A stretch of DNA of 64,000 nt, taken from NCBI GenBank assembly GCA_030562195.1, contig CM060199.1, positions 9,506,338 to 9,570,337 on the forward strand, in the 5' to 3' direction. The translations under genes were made by a program, and so were the position numbers. Below, in pieces: positions 36,701-48,700 of the stretch (position 1 is the first letter of the stretch; each line of letters starts with the position of its first letter). The notes below the pieces were generated by a model. That model was not told where the DNA came from, searched no databases, and was given only the letters and a program-made list of their open reading frames with translations. The DNA comes from Nipponacmea schrenckii (Eukaryota; Mollusca; Gastropoda; Lottiidae).

Positions 36701-39700
36701 GCACAGATGACAGGTGTGAATTTTCTGCTGATTTAATCTATTAACACTATAATTCAAATTTGTCTAAGACACGTCTTAGGTAACCTTTATGTACCAAGAT
36801 CTGAAAATTCCTTTCAATTTAAGCATTAAAAATTCCTTTTGAATCAGGCTAAGATCTCTTTGATTGATCGATTCATTTGTCTATATCAACAGAATCAATT
36901 TTATAAAAATAGTATATTTATCAGGACACAAGAGCATGTGTGTGGCTGGCAGGGCATTGTGTACATCATTTCACCTGAAGGTAGGCTACTCTGTGACTCA
37001 ACTTTAAACTACTTAAGACAGTCCACAAGACAGTCCACATAACAAAAAATGCCATTTTGGAATTGTTATTGATATCCACAAGACACAATATACCAAGTAA
37101 TCTAGACACCTAATAACAGTATTTTTAATAAAGAGATTGAAATTTTCCTGTCTATAATCGTGATGTAGTGACGTCAATGGAAGTTATAAATAGCCTGAGA
37201 GTGTATTGTCTTTGTGTAATATTATAATCCCACCCACTGAACCTGCCTTGATTAATACTATTATAATCTAAATAGTAGTACTTATCACCTATTTATTAAA
37301 CTTGTTCACAACAAACACACACTTATTCATCATCAAGGCTGATGTTCTAAATTAAATATGACATTCTGTCAATAAATTAACCAAGTACTAACAACCCAAA
37401 TCGAAAATAACATATTGGCAAAACATTAGTAGCAGCTAATGAACTGTTCACATGAAGAAGTAGATCAATAATAAGTGAGTTATTTTTCACAATGAAAAGT
37501 GGTATCAAATGTTTAGAAGAGTAAGCCTACCCTGCCTGGCACCAAACTCTATATATAAAAATCTCTAAAAGATTAATGGTTTGTGATTCTGATGACCAGC
37601 ATGGAGTATATATAATGCGCACCATATAATATATTATGGTCATCCACAATAGAACCTTTTGAACTCCATAATTCTAACATAGTTTTTCTTTTTTTTTCTT
37701 ATCAACTCTGCCTTCATAATCCAATTATAAATTGAAATTGTCAAAAATATTGCTGTGTGAACTCTCAATTATCTTTTTATTGCAATTAAATCATCCCTGC
37801 TTTTAAACAGAGATACCTGCAGCTAAATTATAAATTTCAAATAAAAATATAAGTTGAGTAATTTGGGATATGAGGCCTGACAAAGAATTTGATAGACAGT
37901 TAAAAAAGAATAATAGATAGGAAAACAGCATGAAAACAAAAATATTAATACAACAAACAGATGCCAAACCACAGTAAATGCATAATAAAACCACATAACA
38001 CCAAATGTAAAATAAAATTAGTAAAAGAATATTTGCAAATACAGATGTACGATGTGGCCATAGAAAGTCAGTTTGAAATTCAGTAAAAGTCCTAAGAGCC
38101 CAGATCCTTGCCCATTAACTTTCAGAATGATTTAAGGAAGTTCAGACAAATCTATATTGGAACAGTTGGAAGGGTTGTTCAGCTTGCCATTAGTTTAAGA
38201 CTAAGCTTGTATAAACTTCACTTCGTAGCAAGGAAATGCAGCAATTAGGTTAGATTGTTCTGATGAAAGTAGGGTCAATCATAATCCTTAACTCCATGCC
38301 AAGATGTTTACAGTCTGTCAAGTCCTCTGATTGGCTAAACTCCCTAGTGTACAATCCAACCAAGTCACTCCATTCCATGCTACAAGAAAGGTAGCTATTG
38401 CAGTCAAGGTAAAAGATTAAGTCTGTAATCAGTAGACATTGTCAAGATAAGAAATCTGAGATTCTAAAAGGCTCAAACAATGCTTTTCATTTAACACGAC
38501 CAACTTTAACAGTATAGATTCAGCTTCCCCTATTTTCTACCCATGTTTTAGAAAAGCAGCACACAGCCAAATAATGAATTAATTTTGTAACCTACCCCCT
38601 TGTTCATCCAACATAACAAGAGTTTTGACACCCACATCTTGGCTCTGAAATCATTGCAAATAACAACTGAACAGAAAGCATTACAATACATAACAAAAAT
38701 AATACTAAGGAGAGCAGTGCATATTTCATTTTCTAGATACATTGAAACTAAGTTTCAAAACAGAAAATTAATAATATTCATTTAGCAGCAGAAATAGACT
38801 ACCCTAGAACTGGGGCTGGCATAGATTTGCATCCCTGTTAAATTGCTTAGCCAAAATGACATGTGAGCCCCCTATAACAGTTCAGTGACACCCCTTCATA
38901 ATATTTATTAAACATCATGGTATAATCATGTGCACATCAAAGTAATGAAGTATGCAAAACAACTCCTTTAAAGTAAATTCTAAAATCATTGGACAACATG
39001 TTTATTTCTAAATTGAATATGTTCAAGTATTGGATTTAATGTTTGGTAGAAATAATGACGTTGTTTCGATTATTTAAGACCAAAATCAATAAGAGTGGAG
39101 GGAAAATGTGATATAATTTGACGAAGACATGTCAATTACAATGATTCGAGAAAAACTTGAAACTTGTGAGATGGTTATTAACTGACAAAACATGCATTAT
39201 GTTTATGTTAATGTAGAACACCAGATACTACAAAGAATCAAATACAATACAATATCGCTTTACAACAATTTAATAAAAAATTCAAATTATCAAATATCTG
39301 AATTGAAATTTATCATATCTCATTATTGGATATTTGAAAACAAAACAGGTTTTTATTTTTCGAAAAATCTCAATTTTTGATATTTAAAATATTCCCAAAA
39401 TTTTATGAATTTCAATGAAATTGTTAAAAGCCAACATATACTGAAAATACTGAAATAATAAAAGATGTAATAATCAATAACAAAATTAAGATCTAACATG
39501 CAGGGTTATGATGCAAACACTAATAACATTGAGTTTCAGCTGGTCGTTAAATAGGACCCTTCTTACCTCCTTGTTCATCTAACATAACCAATGTTTTGAT
39601 ACCAGCTTCCTTACTCTACAGTAGGCAATGAGTAGAAAAAATTTGTTAAAGGGCACGTAGAAATGAAAGGGGTCAAGACACCTTAAAAAATAAGGTGTTC

Positions 39701-42700
39701 AAATGGGATTTCTGAATCAAACATCAATTTTTTTTTATAATGTCCAAATTATACTAAATATTTCTTTCTTTCTTAGTGATGCCAAATTTGTCTAAGTGGT
39801 ATTTTGACAAAGTGATGACAAATTTGTCGTAGTAATCTTGGATCTGCTGAAATGGTAAACACAATTTAGGTTCAGAGCACTATCTTCTAACAAGTTAAAC
39901 CTATTTTAGAGTCATTTGTTAGCATACAAATTTCTTTTATTCACAAAAATTACGAGAGCTAAAAATATCTAGCATTGTAAATTCCTTTAAAAAGAGCTCG
40001 TCTTATTGATTGAAGTTTGGATTTTAAATTGTGTGAGAATAAGGCTTGAAAAGTTGAAATTTCATTGAGATTTCCAGTCTAGAAAATAAATTACAATTCT
40101 ATCTTTTATAGTCAGGAATATCAATATAGGACGTCTAAAGAGACTAAATATATCATCGGAAATAAGCCAAGAAATAAATCAACGCTATTTTCAGTCAATT
40201 TGAAGTTGATTCTTCAAAAAATATCATCAAATTTGCTGCTCATTAACCTAGGCTTATGTCTCTTTCAGACTTTATAAAGATTCCTTCTTAGTATAAAAAG
40301 TGAAATCAATGACGCGTTTGTTTGATAAGAAATGAATGGGTGGTTCAATAAAGAATAAATGTTTTAGTGCTGTAGACAGAAACCGAAATAGAATTCCAAA
40401 GACAAGTCACGCCATAAAAGGAAAAATAATTTATCTAAAATAGAAGATAGTTTAAGAATGTATATCATCACTGGGACCTACTCTACACCAATTACTAGAG
40501 TATTATCATCATCTAATGAACTTTTTATCACTTATAATTAAGGGTCTTCTTCAATTCTTTGGTAATTACCAAACTTAATTACAGATTTCATATCTGGCCA
40601 CCTCGTTTCATATTCACATTTTTAATTCTTTGTTTTCAAACATGAATGCTTCTAAATTCTAAACAATAATGCAGTAAATTACTTAATATTTAAAAAAAAC
40701 TAAAGGTGACCTCACACCATAGCGTTTACCAATAGCATATTGTTACAATAACTGTAAGCGGCTCTGATTGAAACTTCCATATCACTTAAAACTTATTCAC
40801 AACCATACATTCGTGTTTATTACCATGGTGAGAGGACAACTTTAATGACTTTGAAGACCAGCTTATAGATAAATAATCTTGGCACTACATTTAAACCCCA
40901 ATTTGTCTTGTATCTAGATTTCTTAATTAAGGCTTATATTAGACATACTAACCTCCTCACACATCTGCAGCATTCGCCGTGTACTTTCCAATGACTGAAA
41001 TATAAAAAGAAAATAATATGAATTTCAAAAGCAGAATGAACTTATAGGTTTTACTGTGACTGTGGGCAATATCATCTTTAAAAAAATTTGAAATACTCCT
41101 TACATTATGTACAATTCCAAAACTAAACCATCCAATGTAACGAAACCAAAGCTCTAATCCATAAAAGTGGATTATCCGACTAAATTGATAAAACATTGTT
41201 AAAATTCAAATGTATCAAATTAAGACTATTATGTGGACTCTCTTAGGTTTCCAAACCTGATCAGTTGATGATCTTAAACTTTGTCAAAAAAGGGGCATAT
41301 AATCTAATGAAATATTCACATTATCCAGTCCACTCAGCTGTAAATGGGTACGGTTAATTCGGGAAATATCAATGCCAAGAGGCTGGTAGAAAGGATCCCT
41401 GTCACAGCGGACTTGTGAACCTAAGTTGTTACCCTTGTAAAATATAGTTGTTTCTGTCTTTTTTCTTTTCTTTCTTAGGAAAAACCCTACTCTTGTATGG
41501 AATTTCAATATTTTGAATTTTCCCCAAAAAGAGTTCAGTAAGAGATTTGCAAAAACACTGAACAATCATTTTTCATTGTTATCATTTATATAATTTCAGA
41601 GCCACATGCCGAAGTCTATTACAAAATCATTATTTTAATAGAATATCATTTAATCATGAATTTCTTTAATTGGCTCCTTCAAATGATATTTACATATACT
41701 TCATCATCATCTCATTTTTAAATGGGGTTTAATTTATGATAAACTTGACTATTTAAAAAGAAATTTCTGCAGCATTCAAAAACGTCTGTAACACCAAAAG
41801 GGTAGTTTCAGTTTCTTAATAGCTTGACAATGTGAAGATGAAGAGAAACACATCTGAATATTCTCTAGCCTCCTGATTGGTATTTATTTATGGAGGGTGA
41901 ATATTGATAAAGTAGATGTATAGTAAATTTGTATATAATGAGTATATTTCTACAGTATTCCTACTATTATCTATATAACAATATTGATTAGATTGGTCTA
42001 GATATCAATATTAAAGGTCTATTGAGACTCTCTGGCCTATCTCTTACTCTACACTATATATACATTGAAATTATCAGGAGAATTCATACAAATTTTATTC
42101 CTATTGATCATTTCCTATTTACACCTCTTCTATTAAATAATTCCATAAAAGTGGACATGACACAAAACAGCAGAGAACAACAATCAGGGGGTGAGAATTA
42201 ATATGTGCGTTTTTTTTTAGCTATAAACCACTTTAATATGCCAGGCATATGCTTTTAATATAATATAGAATGACCTACTTGTGTCAACACTGTTGAATAT
42301 TTGAAAATAGTCTTCACAAATAGCTCTTATAAGCCAAGTTTAAAATTTTCATATTCTATGTTATTTCTAAGACCTATCATCCCTTTAAGACTGCATTAAA
42401 AATGGAATAATACCTTCAAATATACCTCATACTAGAAATTCTTTTTAATATATAGCGCAGTCTCAAGAAAAGATGAATTGTAATTCAACTTTCAAAAGCA
42501 GATAATTTTGGACTTTCGTGGATTTTTAATTTTGACAGTGAGCGGTGAATACTATAACTGATTATAAGATTTGCTAAAAAATGTGTTTCTGAGACTAAAG
42601 ATGTGTCAAATAAATGGCAAATCTGTCCCTTTAAGACAAATGTCAGCTTAGAGGACAAATTTTGTTCATATGACAAGTTAAAACCTGACAAAAAGCTTTT

Positions 42701-45700
42701 CACACATTACCAGATTAAAAGCAGAATTTGTTGTTAATATATTAAGATTAAATGGGTGCATTCATAAGGTCACTTCACTGGTGAGTCAGCACTTTCAGAA
42801 TATATATAACTGAAACATTGTCTTTGTCAGAGAATTATTCATCTCCACAATGACATTGTTAATGTCAAGCTATTAGAAAATCCTAAATAAATCTTTCAAA
42901 GAATAGTGTAGACTGCTTTCGGTTTCCCTATAATAAGGAACAGATCATTTATTCTTAATTCCAGAAATACCATTCTAATCATTGAATCTGGTTTTTTTTA
43001 ATTGCAGATCAATAACTTGGTAATACATTTCAGTATTTGATTGGTCCAAAAGAAAGACTTTTTGGTAGTTTTGAGAAAATGGAAAACATGCCTCAGAACA
43101 ATTTAAAGTATAATCCTTAAGCAACATTTAGGGGTAAAAAAATCACATTAAAAAAAGAACACAATGTTTCAAAAAAATACATTTTACCAGATGATGAAAA
43201 TTTTAATTGTGTACAATAAAACTTAGGAGTGGTATACCATAAAATTGTGTCCTGTCATGTAATCAAAATATAGAATTAGCCTTAGAATTGTCAGCGTCTT
43301 GTACAACAGTGAAGTCAGAAAATATTCACTATTCTATTGTTTTCTTTTGTCTTATAAGCGACGAATTACCTTATAAATATTTTAATTTCTTTCAGAAATC
43401 ACTCGGCTGGAAGAGGTTTTATGTTGAAGTTTTCAAAACCTGTTTTTCTTTCTTCTCTACAGGAATTGCCATGTTTGTTTAGAAAGAGATGCAGGAACTA
43501 GATTGTGGTTTCGTAATTTTTTACAAACCAAAGGAAAAATATATATATATCGAAATCATTGTCTCTTGAGCATGAGAAGAAACTCTGACATATTTGTACC
43601 AAGTTTCTCCTTAGCAGGTTAACCTAATATTAGGGACTGAGATAATAAATTTCATCATGTAACATGTTTTTTTTTTCCAAAACAGACCAATCTATATGCT
43701 AGCAATGTAGACATATAGGTTTTGCTTCTATATAGGCTATATATAAAAACACCTATGAAACATATGAACAATGAGTACTGGTAAAGGCATTCCCACTATA
43801 TAAAAAAGGTAGTTCTGTTTGGTTAAAAATCTCCATTTGAAAAAATAGTGAGTCACAGCCTGATCTATAATATATTGATAAGAGGCACAATAAGAAAAAC
43901 TTGCTGAGATACTGAAATATCTAAAAACTTTCACTGTTTTGATATTTGGTAAAGGTATGTGGTTTTTACCAACAATGATATGGAAATATGATGATACAAA
44001 TCGAAGTCTATTAGAACAACTAATCTCCTTATTATAATGGTCTGTAAATAGCAAGACTTATATAAACAATATAGTCAGATATTCCCAGACTAACATGCAT
44101 ACTTAATACATTGATTGGCTTACATGGTCGATATGACCCCAGTTTTCTTTAAGCTTTGTGTACTTTTAAGATAGAGGTTGAAAGTGCTCAATTAGTGGTA
44201 CATTTTCATTCAACTGCAATACATTTGTGGATACCAGGTAACATCCTTTAACTAGGTAACCTCTTTACTCAAGGAAAACTAACCCATGTTTAGCCTTAAT
44301 TTTTTTAGTACCTTAAATGGAGGGGACTCAGACTTCAGACATCTGTAGTTCCTGCAATTCAACTAAATCTAAGTGTTTGATGACGTTACTAATCACAAAA
44401 TATGCCCGTATTGCATTAGGCCCTTTGTGATCAGTAACATCATCAATCACTTAGTTTTAATGGAATTACAGTAACCATTAGTAATTTAAAATTAAACTAG
44501 TGTGTCCCTGATATATGAGAAAACTCTTTAAAATATCTTATAAACTAAACTTAGCCTAAGTAGGTGATTTCTTCATTCAAAAGGATTCTCAGAATATCCA
44601 ATGGTCTAAAGAAGGTCGACACGAAACAACAAGAACTTTGCATGCTGTACTTAACCAGCTTTTCAGTCAGAGTTGATATCATTTTATTGTTGTACAGCTA
44701 ACAGTATTAGTGCTGTATCATATAATTCTCTTTCAGACAACAAAATATCTATTGACTTGAGATTTAACCAGGAGAGATCAAAATATGAGCTGGTTTGAAT
44801 GTAAGTTCTAATTATCTACCTGCCTTTAGGGTCATCAATCACTTATTCTCAGCTGGATTTTTTTCTTTTTTAAAATTGGAAATTTTACCATTTTTTTATT
44901 TTATATTTTTTCTATAATATGTTATACGTTTACTTTTGAACATAAAATATAGAACTGGCTTTTAAAAAATACTTGATGTGCTTAAGGAGATATTTACAAA
45001 AGTTTTACTTTTGTTGAATTCAGATTACTAGTAGTTGTCTTTTCAATTTAATACCGGTACTTATTTTTGTTACTATTATTCATCAAACAGTCCCATATTT
45101 ATTCATCCAGGTCAGGCTCAAAATATAAACATGACCAGTCCATTTAATTTTGAGGTAGTCAAGTAGTAATATATACAACAGGAGTTTATTCTGTATAATT
45201 TCTAAAACTATTCATTATACCTGAAAATGAAGTAGACTGTATGAATTAGACCTAATATCACATTCTCAAGATATAAAGACAAGCCGATTACTTTATTCCT
45301 TATATAGATCAAATTGTAATTGAAACCTTGCATGTCAACTGTTCAAGTTATATAATTGGAAACATGGACTGACCTATAATGTATCTCTAATTGCTTATTT
45401 AGTCTCAGAAAGAAGATTTTTCTGATCCATATTGTGCATAGAGATAATGTATCATTGACTGAAGAAACCAGTATAGCGTATCCAATCCTTTATTTCTAAG
45501 AAATTTAAATGCATGACAGAAATAACTTGTGCCTGTATTACTGTGACCATATTACCATATATCCAAAATACTGTCACTACAATCCTGTTTCCTGTGACCT
45601 AAGGAAAGTAGTATGTACCCCCAATTTGTAAATAAAGATAAATTGACAGTCAAAACAGTAATTGACAGTCTGGACTTAGTCTTTAGAATTCTGGTTCAGC

Positions 45701-48700
45701 TTGGTCAGTAATCAGTTCATATTGTATTATCTTGAATCAAATAATTAAGCTTGATCTAGCAGCTAATGATTAATTTTGGTCTGCTATTAGTGGTCAAACT
45801 GACCTCTACTTATATTCAATATTGATCATACAACATGTCTATATCAATTATAGATCATATTTCTCGCTCATCTTTCATGTTACCATGTATTGATGAGAGA
45901 TTTCCAAAATAAATCATGTCTTGTCTTGAATCAGAGATCAATACCTGATTAATGAAACCTATCAATATCGTTTTATTTTTATGGCAACATTAAGTCTATT
46001 TCTGAAGCATAGAGTCAACATTGTTTCCAACTTGATCATTGAAAACATTGTCACACATTTTATTTTTGGTTTCATTGTTGGTTTTTAATTTACCCAGTTT
46101 TCCTTGTAATGGTTTGATTAATTTCAACTGCCCATAAAAAGATTGATCTAGGTAAGGTGTCTGCAATGTCATTTTTAGAATTTCATTATTATTCTAAACC
46201 ATTCTTTGTAATATACGTGGAAAGAACAAACTCTGACTAGGTAATACAATTCCTAAAACAATCTGGACTCTAGACTCTAAATTATAATTAGATATGCAAT
46301 ACAATTAGGGAAAATGATGAAATACAACTTCCAAGCAACAAAAGCTATGCTATAAATAAACCAAGTAGTCACTATCTGAACTTCAAAGCAAAACCCAAAC
46401 TTATACACTTTGATGGGAGCTTAAACAATTCTTATATATAATACAGTTATTAAAGGAACACCAAACTATGTAATTCAGTTATTAAAAAAAACATAAACTA
46501 TATAATACAATTATTAAGATAATGTAATTGCATGTAATATAAGAATATGTTACCGGTATATATAAGTCTTAGCAGAAACCCTGATCTATGAAATCAAATC
46601 AAAAATTTAAACACAATCCAGAAACGGGTTGAGATCACATTACAGTTTTGTAAAATCATAAATCATATCTATTATCACAAAGAGAAAATCATTTAACCAA
46701 ACCTAATAGAATTGTAATATGATAATCAAAAAATATCTCAAAGTTAAAATCATATCATAACAATAGATATGTTCCTATATTCAATTTCAACCTTCAATTC
46801 CTAGTTATAAGATCTTTTTCAAACTGTGTTAAAGTTCATGATTCCCTCTAATGCTGGGATGGAAAAACCATCCTTTGTGACTGAAAAATAGCTCACACAG
46901 TAATGAGATGGATTGGTGTCTGCTAGGCAATTGGTACCAAGAATGAAATCCTTTCTTTAAAGGGGCACAGTCTTTAAAGGGGCACAATCTTGATTTTAAG
47001 GGGTCGTTTTGGGCCTTTGTTACATTTAAACAGTCCTCAGAAATACTCAAGCTCTAAGAAAATCGCAAAATACCTTGAAATATACCTCAAAAATTTCACT
47101 TTTTATTTTTTTTCCGTGCTGTACGCGGCTGGTCTTCAGTCAGTCTGAAAATTGTGTGTCCTGTTGACAAAATCTACAATTGTTATTACATGTACTTTCT
47201 TTTTGTTTTATCAGTGTGGGCCTGCGCAGTAGTCTATTTATAACTCTTTGATTTTCCAATATGGCGGGACGTTCATAATATCTTAAGACATTATGATTTT
47301 CCATCACGGATAAATATGTTTACCCATGGATTTGAAGGCTCAAATTTCAAAGGTAAGCTCTGTAGACTATGTCTGATTAACTAAACAAAAGATTTCATGT
47401 GTTTGAGGCTGTCGGATGATTGTCCGAAACAAATCAAGCCTGTGCCCCTTTAAGAAACATCCCAATGTCTGCTTCACCCCCTCTCACAATAAATCAACAA
47501 TTTTAATACCAAGCATTTTTTAATAAACATTAGTTTGACCACCACTCCCAAAACATTTGAACTTCTGAAATTAAATAGAATTTAACAAATTTGCACATGT
47601 TCACTGAACCTCATCAAACAACGTTTCAGGAAGCGCTATTTCAGTGACTTTGATGGTTGCTTATGGTTCAATCCCTGCTTAGTTTTAGATAAATCTTGAA
47701 TTTTTCAATAACATGTAAGAGAAGAGAATCATTTAGTGTAGATGTAGTGTAGCTCTTGTAAACGTTACAGATAAAGAAATACTATTGTTATCTCTAATAC
47801 CTGCAAATAATATTATACTATTTTAATTAACTGATTGATCACAATGATTATTGATCACTAATTAGCAGGATACACTGAGAAAGTTATACAGATCATAATC
47901 TCAAATGTTTCCATTCAATTCCCTATATGGCTATTGTTTCTCATTCATTTATATTTGTTTGGTGCTATTATTGACCTATCTGCAAAATGTCAAGCTATTA
48001 TGAACTTCATACTCAATCAATGACTGCAATAGCCATTATTCTTGTATCACTATATGCAGTGATTTGGTTGCATTGCACACCAGCAAATATAGCTAATGAG
48101 AGCCTTGACAGAAAGGCTGCTGAATTTCTATCAAGGCCTCGGATTGTCTCTATACGGTAGTATACAATCCAATCAAATTGCTTCATTAAAACTTCAACGA
48201 TACCATAGTTTGAATATATTGCAGTCAAGGTATATATATGTTGCCATTTCATTTCATTATGAATAGTTCTTATTTGAATAGTTTATTTGCTATATATTTA
48301 ATACAACATAGGTTCATATTTTAGTGACAAATTCAAAGATACCCGGTATCATGTAAGAACGGAGAAGGAAGGGGATTATAGTAATATTGATTGTAGTATT
48401 AGAATAGAAGGAATAGATTAGATCCTAATTATCACTATATTACAACATCTTTCAACTGGTCAATAATTCAATACTTCACATTACAGCAACTCGGAACAAT
48501 ACTGATTTTTAATAAGTGATACAGGTGGTTATCACTCTAGAACCTTGCTGGCAAAAAAATGCTTTTACTGAGGCCCTATGTTATGGGCTGTACACAATAA
48601 AGATCTATCAACAGTTGGAAAAAGAGAATACTAATGCCATTATCCTGCAAAAAAATCCTCATTGCACACAGAATTGTCTGTCTTCATTAGACCATACAGG

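Larger units (their letters stand above)
31948..38595. other. SNAP-25 intron, 6.6 kb, repeats but no exon seen
   Basis: Between alternative exon b and the cysteine-cluster exon. It contains the element at 33420-34747, a degenerate array at 34810-35130, weaker 80-90-bp repeats around 'ttgacaattaaag' at about 35870-36140, and a family C MITE at 38270-38410. No further copy of the flanking SNAP-25 exons was found by eye. Confidence 0.6.
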
